A stretch of 64,000 bases of DNA. It comes from Pseudarthrobacter enclensis. Lineage in GTDB: Bacteria; Actinomycetota; Actinomycetes; Actinomycetales; Micrococcaceae. The translations under genes were made by a program, and so were the position numbers. The stretch's first letter is position 1, and every line of letters starts with the position of its first letter. Location: NCBI RefSeq assembly GCF_001457025.1, contig NZ_KQ758607.1:1-64000 (forward strand). The letters run 5' to 3'. A model generated the notes under the pieces. It was not told where the DNA came from, searched no databases, and worked only from the letters and a program-made list of their open reading frames with translations. This document shows, one piece after another, positions 1-9,520 of this stretch.

Positions 1-1413
<1,413 letters not shown>

Positions 1414-1437
1414 ACCCCAACAGCCGGCCGGAGCGCG

Positions 1438-1983
1438 TTAGTTGTTGAACGCCGCCCAGGCATTCAAGGTGGTCGCGTACACCAGCCACGCAACGTACGG
1501 CAGCAACAGCAGCCCGGCCGTCCGGCTGACGGGGCCGAAGTACAGCACCGTGACCACCACCGCTGCGATCAGCGCCACGATGATGACGAGCGACAGCCAC
1601 AGGGCGGCCGTGCCCAGCGCAGGGTAGAGCCCGAAGAACATCGGGGTCCAGGCCAGGTTCAGGACCAGCTGGACGGCGTAGGCCACCATGGCCGGACGGG
1701 TGCGGTCTGTCCGCCGGCGCCACACGAGCCAGGCGGCCACCGCCATCGCCGTGTACAGGACGGTCCACACCGGCCCGAAAACAAAGTTCGGCGGCGTCCA
1801 AGGGGCTTTGTCCGCGGTGGTGTACCAGCCGTCGACGTTGTTTGCCGATGCCGTACCGCCCAATGCGGCCACCAGGAAGGAAGCGGCGAGGAAGCCCGCG
1901 AGGGCTGCCACTTGCACGCCCGTCCGGTACGGCCTGCTCTGAGGGGTTTCCTGTACGGTCTGATGTCCCGGATTCGGCTCCAT
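1438..1983 (-). CDS. tspO: TspO/MBR family tryptophan-rich membrane protein
   Basis: A 181-residue integral membrane protein of the TspO/peripheral benzodiazepine receptor family, which binds porphyrins and related tetrapyrroles; its exact role in bacteria is unsettled. Five hydrophobic helices are visible. Family signatures include WTPPNFVFGPVWTVLY around residues 61-76 and LNLAWTPMFFGL around residues 108-119. The first 25 residues are a polar extension. It is convergent with the serine dehydratase and divergent from the Fem genes, so it is probably monocistronic. Confidence 0.92.
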   Translation of the reverse strand: MEPNPGHQTVQETPQSRPYRTGVQVAALAGFLAASFLVAALGGTASANNVDGWYTTADKAPWTPPNFVFGPVWTVLYTAMAVAAWLVWRRRTDRTRPAMVAYAVQLVLNLAWTPMFFGLYPALGTAALWLSLVIIVALIAAVVVTVLYFGPVSRTAGLLLLPYVAWLVYATTLNAWAAFNN

Positions 1984-2101
1984 CTTCCCACCCTTCCGAA
2001 GCGGGGTACCCGAGTCAAGGACGCCACTCCGTGGCGGTGCGGGCCGGGCGCGGAGACCGCCGCGGGCTGTCCTGGCGGACGGTCTGCGGCGCGGCAGGCT
2101 T

Positions 2102-2107
2102 TAGACT
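2102..2107 (+). promoter_or_regulatory. candidate -10 element (TAGACT) ahead of the fem genes
   Basis: TAGACT fits the actinobacterial TANNNT -10 pattern and lies about 85 bp upstream of the chosen femX start. Transcription would begin near 2113, four bases before an ATG (2117) that opens a 38-codon frame ending at 2233, inside the femX start region. The same TAGACT-then-ATG layout occurs at 47.39 and 48.29 kb. No convincing -35 is visible. Confidence 0.35.
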
Positions 2108-2189
2108 TGAGGTTGCATGTCCGCACCTAGCCACGAGTACAGCAGCCCCGAGAACCGCAGAGCATCAACCCCGATTGGACACGGCCCCC

Positions 2190-3263
2190 TTGCGAGAATT
2201 CACCGCGCGTTTTGCCACAGCCGAGGAAATTGAAAACTGGGACAAGCACGTTACGGCGAACCCGAACGGCGGCAACATGCTGCAGTCCGCCGCCTATGCG
2301 TCCGTGAAGAACGGCAGCGGCTGGAAGGTCCGGTTCCTGGTTTTTGAGGGGCCCGGTATTGCCAGCTACAACCTGGTACTGGAAAAGAAGTTCCCCCTGC
2401 TCGGCCGGCTCTGGTACCTCATCAAGGGCCCCGACCTGGCGGACCCCGGCCAGCTCAAACCGGCCCTGGAGGCCTGCGCCGCCCTGGTCCTGGAACACAA
2501 GCTGAACGTGTTCACCATCAAGATCGAGCCCGACATCGTTGACACCGCGGACGCCCGGGCCACGCTCTCCGGCGCCGGACTGGTGAAGGCCCCCAACATC
2601 CAGTCCAACGACTCCACGGCGGTGCTGGACATCTCCGGCACCGGCGAGGAGGTACTCAAGGCCATCTCCTCCCGTGCCCGCAACGCTGTCCGCCGGGCCG
2701 AACGCGAAGGCTGCGAAGTGGTGCGCAAGGAACAGGGACCCGAAACCTACCGCGCCCTCTACGACCTCATGGCCGACACCGTCAAAGCCAAGGGGTCCAT
2801 GCCGCTGCGCAGCTATGACTACTACGCGCAGTTCTGGGATGAGTTTTGCAACCGGGGCCAGGGCAACTTCTTTTTCGCCTATGAGGACGGCAAGCCCAGC
2901 GTGGGCGCTTTCGTGATCAACTACGGAGCCAAAGCCACCTACAAGGACGGCGGATCCACCCAGAACCGCAAGCAATACGGCGATTCGCACCTGGTGCAGT
3001 GGACTGCCATCACCAGGATGCAGGAGCTGGGCTGCACGGAGTACGACTTCTGCGGCACGCCGCCGGCGGCACGGATCAAGGACAAGAGCCACAACCTGTA
3101 CGGCATGGGGATGTTCAAGACCAGCTTCACCAAGACCGTCACCGACTTCGTGGGATGCCACGACTACGTCCTGGCCCCGCTGCGGCACAGGCTCTGGGTC
3201 AAGGGCGGTGAGCGGGTGTTCCGCCGGATCGACACCGCACGCACCGGCCAGCAGTTCTACTGA
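2190..3263 (+). CDS. FemABX family peptidoglycan bridge aminoacyltransferase (first copy)
   Basis: Adds an amino acid from aminoacyl-tRNA to the lysine side chain, or growing bridge, of lipid-linked peptidoglycan precursors. The protein has the two GNAT-like lobes of FemX, with an N-lobe segment near GGNMLQSAAYASVK and a C-lobe ending in EYDFCGTPP and KDKSHNLYGMGMFKTSF. The frame is open far upstream to 1842 but that part is not Fem-like. I chose TTG at 2190 (MREFTARFATAEEI); TTG at 2175 is an alternative, and neither has a strong ribosome-binding site. It is followed 113 bp later by a second Fem gene, then by a ThrE-like exporter. The amino acid added (Ala, Ser or Thr) cannot be read from sequence. 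Confidence 0.85.
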   Translation: MREFTARFATAEEIENWDKHVTANPNGGNMLQSAAYASVKNGSGWKVRFLVFEGPGIASYNLVLEKKFPLLGRLWYLIKGPDLADPGQLKPALEACAALVLEHKLNVFTIKIEPDIVDTADARATLSGAGLVKAPNIQSNDSTAVLDISGTGEEVLKAISSRARNAVRRAEREGCEVVRKEQGPETYRALYDLMADTVKAKGSMPLRSYDYYAQFWDEFCNRGQGNFFFAYEDGKPSVGAFVINYGAKATYKDGGSTQNRKQYGDSHLVQWTAITRMQELGCTEYDFCGTPPAARIKDKSHNLYGMGMFKTSFTKTVTDFVGCHDYVLAPLRHRLWVKGGERVFRRIDTARTGQQFY

Positions 3264-3375
3264 CAGCAGCGCCGGCCACCGTTGCCCGGCCACCCCGGGC
3301 AACACTCCCGACGACGACGCTCCCGCCCCAGCGCCTGCCCGCCAGGTTGCGACAAGCTCCAAAGAAGGTAATCCC

Positions 3376-4689
3376 TTGAACCAGGTTTCCACCGCCGCCG
3401 CCCTTGAATACACAGTCCTTTCCGAGGACCAGTTCGCCGACTTCGCGGTAAAGCACCCGCAGAACAGCTTCCTGCAGTCAGCCGACTTCGCCCGCTTCCA
3501 GCGCGCCCGGGGGCAGGAGGTGGAACTGTTCGGAGTCCGCCGCGGCGGCGAGCTCGTGGCGGCCGGGAAACTGAACTTCACCACCACCCGCCTTGGCTAC
3601 ACCGTGTGCGAATGCGCCAAGGGACCACTGATGGACTACAGCGACCCCGCCCTGGTCCGTGACGTCGTCGTCCTGCTGCGCCAACGGGCCGCCGCGCGCA
3701 AGGCCGCTGAGCTGCGCATCTCGCCGAACCTGAAATACATCGCCAGGGACGAGGACGGGGCGGAGCATCCCGAGATCCTGGACAACCGTCCACTGGTTGC
3801 CCGGCTGGACGGCTTGGGATTCCGGCACCAGGGCCTGGACATGGACTTCGTCAACGTCAACTGGATGTTCATCAAGAACCTCGAGGGCATCGCGGATGCC
3901 GAGGAACTGATCATGGGCACCAGCTACCGCACCCGCAAAGCCATCCGGAAGGCTGAAAAGAACGGCGTCTTCCTGGAACAGGCCACGCTGGACACCCTTG
4001 ACGACTTCTACGGTGCACTCAGCAAAGCCGGCGACGAGAAGGGCTTCGTCTACCGGGAACGGGACTACTACGAGCAGCTGCTGCGCACCACGTCTCCCGA
4101 ATTCACCAAACTGATGATGGCCAAGATCGACATCCCGGCCTACCGCAAATCCATCACTGACCGCCTGGCCACCGAATCGGCTACCGCAGCAGACCTCCGC
4201 CGCGACGTGGAGGAAACGGGCAGCAAGAAGAAGGCCAACAGGCTCAAAGTGGTCCAGGACCTCGTGGACAGCTACGAGCGGAGCCTCAAGGACATTGAGC
4301 GGTTCCCCGACTCCGTGGGTGTAGCCACCGTCGCCGCCATCCACTTTGTCTGCTACGGCGACGAAGTGGTGTGCGTCATCGGCGGCACCGTGCAGGACTA
4401 CATCTACTTCAACGGCGCCACCTCGCTGTACTGGGGCATGATGCTGCACGCACTCGAGAAGGGGTATCCCAGGTACAACTTCTACGGCACCTTCGGCATC
4501 TCCGGGCAGGACGAGGAAGGCCACGGCGGCTACGAATTCAAGAAGGGGTTCGGCGGCGACGTGGTCCAGCTGGTGGGCAGCTTCGCCATGCCCGTCCGGC
4601 CCGCCGTGTTCCACGCCAACAGGCTGGCCAGATCAGCGGCTGCAGCAGCACGCACCGTGCTGGGCAGGCTCCCGCTGAAGCGGGCCTGA
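3376..4689 (+). CDS. FemABX family peptidoglycan bridge aminoacyltransferase (second copy)
   Basis: A 437-residue paralogue of the preceding gene. It presumably adds the next residue of the interpeptide bridge. TTG at 3376 was chosen because AAAGAAGG lies 7 bases upstream and the product then starts MNQVSTAAALEYTVLSEDQF. A charged helical insertion of about 80 residues, with KKKANRLKVVQDLVDSY in it, matches the coiled-coil arm of the FemA/FemB type that contacts tRNA; the first copy lacks it. The closing YNFYGTFGISG and YEFKKGFGG motifs are typical of FemAB. Two different Fem types in tandem suggest a bridge of at least two steps. Confidence 0.9.
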   Translation: MNQVSTAAALEYTVLSEDQFADFAVKHPQNSFLQSADFARFQRARGQEVELFGVRRGGELVAAGKLNFTTTRLGYTVCECAKGPLMDYSDPALVRDVVVLLRQRAAARKAAELRISPNLKYIARDEDGAEHPEILDNRPLVARLDGLGFRHQGLDMDFVNVNWMFIKNLEGIADAEELIMGTSYRTRKAIRKAEKNGVFLEQATLDTLDDFYGALSKAGDEKGFVYRERDYYEQLLRTTSPEFTKLMMAKIDIPAYRKSITDRLATESATAADLRRDVEETGSKKKANRLKVVQDLVDSYERSLKDIERFPDSVGVATVAAIHFVCYGDEVVCVIGGTVQDYIYFNGATSLYWGMMLHALEKGYPRYNFYGTFGISGQDEEGHGGYEFKKGFGGDVVQLVGSFAMPVRPAVFHANRLARSAAAAARTVLGRLPLKRA

Positions 4690-4743
4690 CCGGCGACCCA
4701 GAACCAGCAAAGAACACCCCGGCGCAGCAGGGAGGAGCAGATC

Positions 4744-6279
4744 ATGGCCGATCGGCGCGATCACCCAAAAATTCACCCATCCGGAGCCGCGGACCGGCCC
4801 CCCACGGGGCCGGCCACCCCGCTGCCGCGCACTGACGCCCTCCCCAAAACGGAACCGCTCACGGCCGCGCAGGTCCGCCAGAACGCCGCGGCCAAGAAAA
4901 TGCTGCGGCGCCTGGTGCAGGGCGAAAACCCGCCCACCGCCCCGATGAGCATCGTGGACCGGCTGACGGGCAGCCCCTACGCCAACCCCACCATCCAGGT
5001 GGGCGGCGTGGACGCTTCCGCCCGCAAGACCCTTGACTTCGTGCTCCACCTCGCCGAAACCATGTTCCGCTACGGCGCCGGCGCCCTCGAAGTCGAAACC
5101 AGCATCATCGCCGTCACCGCGGCACTGGGGCTGAAAAACGTCGAAGTGGACATCACCAACCAGTCCGTCGGCATCAACTACGCCCCCAAGGACCAGCCTC
5201 CCATCGCGCTGCTGCGGGTGGTCCGGTCCTGGACCAACAACTATGCCGGCCTGGCCAAGGTCCACCAGCTGGTGACCGACATCGTGGCCGGGGGAGTGGG
5301 CCGTGACGAGGCCATCCGGCGGCTCAACGAGGCCATCACCAGCCCCAAGCCTTTCCCGCGCTGGATGGTCACCGTGGCCTTCGGCGTCTTCGCGGCCGTG
5401 TTCGTCGGTGTCCTGGGCGGCGGTCCCGTGTCCTCAGCCATCGCGTTCGCGGCCAACATCGGCATCAGCCTGCTGGCCCGGCAGATGGGCCGGTGGCGGG
5501 TCCCCGACTTCTTCGTGACCGCCAGCTGCTCGTTCGTGGTCACCCAGCTGGCCCTGCTGCTCTGGCAATTTGGCCTCACCACCTCACCGGCCATCGTGGT
5601 GGTGGGCGGCATCCTGCTGCTGCTCCCCACGGGACGCCTGGTTTCTTCCGTGCAGGACGCCATCAACGGGTTCCCTGTAACGGCAGCCGGCCGGTTCCTT
5701 TCCACCCTGCTGACGTTCGGCGCCATCGTGGCGGGCATCGCCGTGGCCTTCGTGGTGGGTGAGCTGCTCGGCCTGCAGCGGATCGACGTCACCGAAACCT
5801 TCCCGCCCGCCTACGACCTCTGGGTCCTCATCCTCTTCGTCGCCATCGCCGTGATGGCCATCGGCATCACCGAGCAGACCAGCTGGCAGCTCCTGCTGCC
5901 CACTGCCGCGGTTGGCGTCTTGGGCTACCTGGTACTGCTGGGCGGGGGCCTCCTGGGTATCGGTGACCGGTTCGCGCCGGCACTGGCCGCAGTGGTGATC
6001 GGCCTGCTGGCCCGCGTGGTGGCCCTGCGGATGGGCGCCCCGCAGCTGGTGGTGGCGGTTCCGGCGGCCCTCATCCTGCTTCCCGGCCTCACCATCTTCC
6101 GGTCCATGTATGCCCTGACCATTGAGGAGTCGGAAATCCTGCTCGGTGCCGGGGGAATGCTCAGCGCGGGTGCCATTGTGCTGGGCACTGCCGGCGGCAT
6201 CGTCCTGGGCGACACCCTGGCCCGGCCCTTCACCAGGAGCCTGGCCAGCAACGAGCGGCGCCGCGCCCGGCGCCGCTAG
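4744..6279 (+). CDS. ThrE-like threonine/serine exporter
   Basis: A 511-residue membrane protein with the two ThrE modules fused. Residues of about 75-330 form a soluble hydrolase-like domain (DUF1212 type) leading into the first helices, and the C-terminal part is a second five-helix bundle (DUF3815 type). The known relative is Corynebacterium glutamicum ThrE, which exports L-threonine and L-serine by proton-motive force. GGAGGAG lies just upstream of ATG 4744. It sits 54 bp after the second fem gene, so a shared transcript is likely. The substrate is inferred from family only. Confidence 0.85.
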   Translation: MADRRDHPKIHPSGAADRPPTGPATPLPRTDALPKTEPLTAAQVRQNAAAKKMLRRLVQGENPPTAPMSIVDRLTGSPYANPTIQVGGVDASARKTLDFVLHLAETMFRYGAGALEVETSIIAVTAALGLKNVEVDITNQSVGINYAPKDQPPIALLRVVRSWTNNYAGLAKVHQLVTDIVAGGVGRDEAIRRLNEAITSPKPFPRWMVTVAFGVFAAVFVGVLGGGPVSSAIAFAANIGISLLARQMGRWRVPDFFVTASCSFVVTQLALLLWQFGLTTSPAIVVVGGILLLLPTGRLVSSVQDAINGFPVTAAGRFLSTLLTFGAIVAGIAVAFVVGELLGLQRIDVTETFPPAYDLWVLILFVAIAVMAIGITEQTSWQLLLPTAAVGVLGYLVLLGGGLLGIGDRFAPALAAVVIGLLARVVALRMGAPQLVVAVPAALILLPGLTIFRSMYALTIEESEILLGAGGMLSAGAIVLGTAGGIVLGDTLARPFTRSLASNERRRARRR

Positions 6280-6340
6280 CAGGCCCGCGAACCCGGGATG
6301 GATCGGCGCGGGCCGCCGGGGGATGCCGCGGCGGGTGCCG

Positions 6341-7177
6341 TCAGACCTTGCCTACCGGAAGCTTCTTCTCGGCCTGGAAAACGTCCTCCACACGGCCCTG
6401 CGCCCAGTATCCGGACAGCGACACCTGGCTGCGGTCAAGGCCGCGCTGGGTGAAGAAGACCTCCCGCAACGCCTTCATGTAGCCGCGTTCCCCGTGGGCA
6501 AAGACGTCCACCCTGCCGGCAGGCCAATGGGCGCCCGCCACCGCGTCCACCAGCAGGCGGCTGGAACCGGCCGGTTCCCCGTTGCGGGTCAGCCAGCTCA
6601 CCTGCACCCCTTCCGGGGCGGAGAGGGGCTGGACATCGGCATCCGAGTCCACTTCCAGGAAGGCAAGCCCCGCCGCGTCGGCAGGCATCGCCTCCAGGGC
6701 TGCCGCGATGGCCGGCAGCGCGGCTTCATCACCGGCGAGCAGGTACCAGTCGGCGTCCGGGCTGGGGCGGTAGGCGCCGCCGGGCCCGGTGAAGGTCAGT
6801 GTTTCACCGGGACGGGCCCCGGCCGCCCACGGGCCGGCGAGCCCCTCGTCGCCATGCACTACGAAGTCGATGGCAAGCTCCCGGGCAGCTTCATCCACCC
6901 ACCGCACGGTGTAGGTGCGGGTGGTGGGCCACTGCTCCCGGGGCAGCGCCTCGCGGGCCGTGGCCAGGTCAAAGGGTTCGGGGTAGGTGACGCCGGGCTG
7001 CGGGAAAATGATCTTGACGTAGCTGTCGGTGAAGCCGTTGTCGACGAAGTCGCCGAACCCCTCGCCGCCGGCCACGATCCGCACCATGTGGGGGGAGAGC
7101 TGCTCTTTCCTCAAGACCGTGAGGGAAACTTGGGGACGGTTTTTCCTGGGGGCGGCAGCGGCGGGAACAGAGCTCAT
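6341..7177 (-). CDS. Siderophore-interacting protein (FAD-binding ferric-siderophore reductase type)
   Basis: A 278-residue cytoplasmic flavoprotein of the SIP/ViuB family, expected to release iron from imported ferric siderophores by NAD(P)H-dependent reduction. The FAD-binding signature RTYTVRWVDE, the HGDEGLAGPWAAGARPGE segment and the C-terminal GYWAQGR motif are visible. A DtxR-type iron box overlaps the start codon (7176-7194), so the gene should be repressed when iron is plentiful. It starts 9 bp downstream of the ung stop on the same strand, and its own box allows separate control. No siderophore transporter is adjacent. Confidence 0.88.
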   Translation of the reverse strand: MSSVPAAAAPRKNRPQVSLTVLRKEQLSPHMVRIVAGGEGFGDFVDNGFTDSYVKIIFPQPGVTYPEPFDLATAREALPREQWPTTRTYTVRWVDEAARELAIDFVVHGDEGLAGPWAAGARPGETLTFTGPGGAYRPSPDADWYLLAGDEAALPAIAAALEAMPADAAGLAFLEVDSDADVQPLSAPEGVQVSWLTRNGEPAGSSRLLVDAVAGAHWPAGRVDVFAHGERGYMKALREVFFTQRGLDRSQVSLSGYWAQGRVEDVFQAEKKLPVGKV

Positions 7178-7194
7178 AAGGCAAGCCTAAGCGA
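7176..7194 (-). promoter_or_regulatory. DtxR/IdeR-type iron box at the start of the siderophore-interacting gene
   Basis: On the plus strand the site reads ATAAGGCAAGCCTAAGCG. It matches most positions of the DtxR consensus TWAGGTWAGSCTWACCTWA. It overlaps the ATG (7175-7177) of the gene it would control and the stop codon of ung. The likely regulator is the DtxR-family gene at 28189. Confidence 0.6.
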
Positions 7195-7960
7195 GCGGTG
7201 TTGGGGGAAGCTCCCAGGTTACGTCCCCGGACCCCTGGTCCCGCAGCAAACGGTTCACCTGGCTGAAGGGCCGGGAGCCGAAAAAGCCCCGCGACGCCGA
7301 CAACGGGCTGGGATGGGCGCTGGAGACAACCGGAAGGCCCCCCAGCAGCGGGCGCACCGACTCCGCGTCCTTGCCCCACAGCACGGCAACCAGCGGCAGG
7401 GGCGACCCGTCCGCGGAGGTGCGTGACGCCAGCGCGGTGACTGCCGCCGTCGTAATCTTCTCCCAGCCCTTGCCCCGGTGGGATCCGGCTGCCCCGGCAC
7501 GGACGCTCAGGACCCGGTTCAGCAACAGCACGCCCTGCCCGGCCCACGCGGAGAGGTCCCCGTGCACCCGCGGCGGCAGGCCCAGATCAGATTCCATCTC
7601 CCGATAGATGTTCGCCAGGCTCCGGGGTATGGGCCGGACGTGCCCGTCCACGGCGAAGGACAGGCCTATGGGATGGCCGGGGGTGGGGTAGGGGTCCTGG
7701 CCAATGATGAGGACCCTGACGTCCCGCAGCGGTTGCCGGAAGGCCCTGAGCACGTTCGACGGCGACGGCAGGACCCGGTGCCCGGCGGCCTCCTCCGCTG
7801 CCAGGAACCTGAGCGCCTGCCGGAGACCTCCCTCGGCGTCCGCCAGGGCCACCGCCCAGTCCGGCGCCATGAGCTCTTCCAGCGGCCTGTCCGCAAGGCC
7901 GGCGAAACCTCCGTCCGACGGTTCCTGCTCCAGCTCGAACAACGCATCTGATTCAGCCAC
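7187..7960 (-). CDS. ung: Uracil-DNA glycosylase, family 1
   Basis: Removes uracil from DNA, the first step of base-excision repair. The water-activating motif [11 protein letters not shown] and the DNA-intercalating motif [11 protein letters not shown] are intact, which identifies family 1. The start is GTG at 7960 ([12 protein letters not shown]), giving 257 residues; the frame continues upstream to 8032 but the added residues look non-coding. It is divergent from the DUF3263 gene. The iron-regulated siderophore gene follows immediately. Confidence 0.95.
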   Translation of the reverse strand: MAESDALFELEQEPSDGGFAGLADRPLEELMAPDWAVALADAEGGLRQALRFLAAEEAAGHRVLPSPSNVLRAFRQPLRDVRVLIIGQDPYPTPGHPIGLSFAVDGHVRPIPRSLANIYREMESDLGLPPRVHGDLSAWAGQGVLLLNRVLSVRAGAAGSHRGKGWEKITTAAVTALASRTSADGSPLPLVAVLWGKDAESVRPLLGGLPVVSSAHPSPLSASRGFFGSRPFSQVNRLLRDQGSGDVTWELPPTPLA

Positions 7961-8032
7961 CGGCCCATTCTCGCAGCAAGCGCCCTGCGCCGGCCCGCGG
8001 CCGGAAGCCCCGACGAACCGTGCAGCGGCCAA

Positions 8033-8061
8033 ATGACAAGGATGTTATTCGTCCGTAGCAT
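8033..8061 (+). promoter_or_regulatory. candidate sigma-70-type promoter of the DUF3263/LytR_C pair
   Basis: ATGACA (8033-8038) and TAGCAT (8056-8061) are separated by 17 bp and point toward the gene starting at 8102. The match is good for a high-GC organism but unverified. Confidence 0.45.
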
Positions 8062-8101
8062 GGAGGGGTGACATTTTCCGTAACCAGCGAAGGAGTATGC
8101 C

Positions 8102-8455
8102 GTGGCTGAACCGGCCCGGGAACATCTGACCGGTTACCTTCCGGAAGAGGGCACAGCGGGTGCAGCGGCTGCTTCCCTCCTCGCGGATTTCACCCCCAGG
8201 GATTCTTCCCTCACGGAGCGCGAACAGCAGATGCTCGCCCTGGAACGGCAGTGGTGGAAGTACGCCGGCGCCAAGGAACAGGCAGTCAGGGAACTGTTCG
8301 ACCTCTCCGCCACGCACTATTACCAGCTGCTGAACGCCCTGATCGACAGGGAGGATGCGCTGGCCCATGATCCCATGCTGGTGAAGCGGTTGCGTAGACT
8401 ACGTACGTCGCGCCACCGTGCACGCACCGCGCGGCGCCTGGGCTCCGACGCCTAG
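8102..8455 (+). CDS. DUF3263 protein (small DNA-binding-like protein)
   Basis: A 117-residue protein of the actinobacterial DUF3263 family, whose function is unknown. Residues of about 38-95 hold the conserved core LTEREQQMLALERQWWKYAG followed by LFDLSATHYYQLLNALID, which looks like a helix-turn-helix; the C-terminus is very basic. GTG at 8102 has AAGGAG six bases upstream. It precedes the LytR_C gene by 45 bp and probably shares its transcript. A role in transcription control is an inference from the fold-like pattern only. Confidence 0.8.
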   Translation: MAEPAREHLTGYLPEEGTAGAAAASLLADFTPRDSSLTEREQQMLALERQWWKYAGAKEQAVRELFDLSATHYYQLLNALIDREDALAHDPMLVKRLRRLRTSRHRARTARRLGSDA

Positions 8456-8500
8456 CGCGCCCCCGCCTCCCCGCAGCAACCAGCAAGGATCCACCCCGCC

Positions 8501-9148
8501 ATGACCAAATACGCCCGCGATGAATTCGACAAGGTCCCGGAGACCGCGTCGCGACAAGGTGTCCACCGTACGGCGTCCACGCCGCAGTCGCGGGGACGGC
8601 TGTGGCCCATCCTTGCCGTGGGTGTGGCCGCGCTGGCCATTGGCCTGGTGTCCTTCCTGATCCTCCCCAAGCTCGGCCTGGGCGGGGCGGACAGCCAGGC
8701 CTCCGCCGTCGTCTCCGAAGCGCCGTTGGCTGAAACGGGTACTTCCCCGTCCGCCGTTGCCGGGCCCACGCCGGGCCCGTCGGCTACGGCCGGTCCCACC
8801 GAAGCTGCCGGTAACGAACCCACCACGGAACCCGAACCGGTGCCCAACACGACGACGGCCCCCGGCGCGGTGCTGGACAAGACCCAGCCCGTAGCCGTGT
8901 ACAACGCCGCTGGAACCTCCGGACTGGCCGGGCGCGTTGGCGGCACCGTCCAGGCGGACGGCTGGACCCTGGGGCAGGTGGGGAACTGGGCCGGTGCGCC
9001 CCAGCAGGGCTCCACGGTGTTCTACTCCGGCGCGGACCAGCTGGCCAACGCCCGTGCCCTGGCCAACCTGCTCGGCGTGCCGTCGGTGGTGGCTAGCACC
9101 GAATTTCAGGCGCCCCTGGTCGTGGTCCTGGGACCTGGCTACCGGTAA
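8501..9148 (+). CDS. Membrane-anchored LytR C-terminal domain protein
   Basis: A 215-residue protein with a cytoplasmic N-terminus, one membrane helix (about residues 27-52), a Pro/Thr/Ala-rich linker and a C-terminal LytR_C domain (from about residue 125, VAVYNAAGTSGLAGRVGG). LytR_C domains occur after LCP ligase domains that attach wall polymers, but here no LCP domain is present, so it is a stand-alone extracytoplasmic module. It follows the DUF3263 gene. Confidence 0.82.
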   Translation: MTKYARDEFDKVPETASRQGVHRTASTPQSRGRLWPILAVGVAALAIGLVSFLILPKLGLGGADSQASAVVSEAPLAETGTSPSAVAGPTPGPSATAGPTEAAGNEPTTEPEPVPNTTTAPGAVLDKTQPVAVYNAAGTSGLAGRVGGTVQADGWTLGQVGNWAGAPQQGSTVFYSGADQLANARALANLLGVPSVVASTEFQAPLVVVLGPGYR

Positions 9149-9313
9149 TCCCCGGCAGGCGGTCACGCCTGAGTAACGTTTGCCGCCGCCCCTGTCCGCC
9201 GTCCGCAGGCCTGGGCCGGCGTTGACTAGAGTGGCATCAAGGCTTCTGTACCGGGCCTTCGCAGCGCACCGCGGCGCGGGCCACCCGGGTCTCAACGGAA
9301 AGAGTTGGTCATC

Positions 9314-9520
9314 ATGGCACTGGGAACCGTCAAGTGGTTCAACGCCGAAAAGGGCTACGGCTTCATCACCGTGGACGGGTCCGGGGACGATATCTTCGTC
9401 CACTGGTCCGCCATCCAGGGCGAAGGCTACCGTGCCCTCAACGAGGGCCAGCGGGTACAGCTTGAAGTCGGTGAAGGCGACAAGGGCCCGCAGGCCGAAA
9501 GCGTCCGGCCCGCCGAGTGA
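9314..9520 (+). CDS. Cold-shock protein, CspA family
   Basis: A 68-residue single cold-shock domain. It carries RNP1 (KGYGFI) and RNP2 (DIFVHWSAI), which bind single-stranded RNA and DNA. ATG at 9314 follows GGAAAGA. TAGAGT at 9226-9231 is a possible -10 and would leave a 5' leader of about 75 bases, as is usual for csp genes. Its TGA overlaps the ATG of the next gene, which is an unusual partner for a csp. Confidence 0.95.
   Translation: MALGTVKWFNAEKGYGFITVDGSGDDIFVHWSAIQGEGYRALNEGQRVQLEVGEGDKGPQAESVRPAE

Noticed and set aside
1842-2189. N-terminal extension of the first fem gene
   Set aside because: The extra 116 residues are Arg/Pro-rich, overlap the divergent tspO gene and have no Fem similarity.
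9156-9171. CAGGCG-GTCA-CGCCTG as a terminator after the LytR_C gene
   Set aside because: The stem is only 6 bp and no T-run follows.
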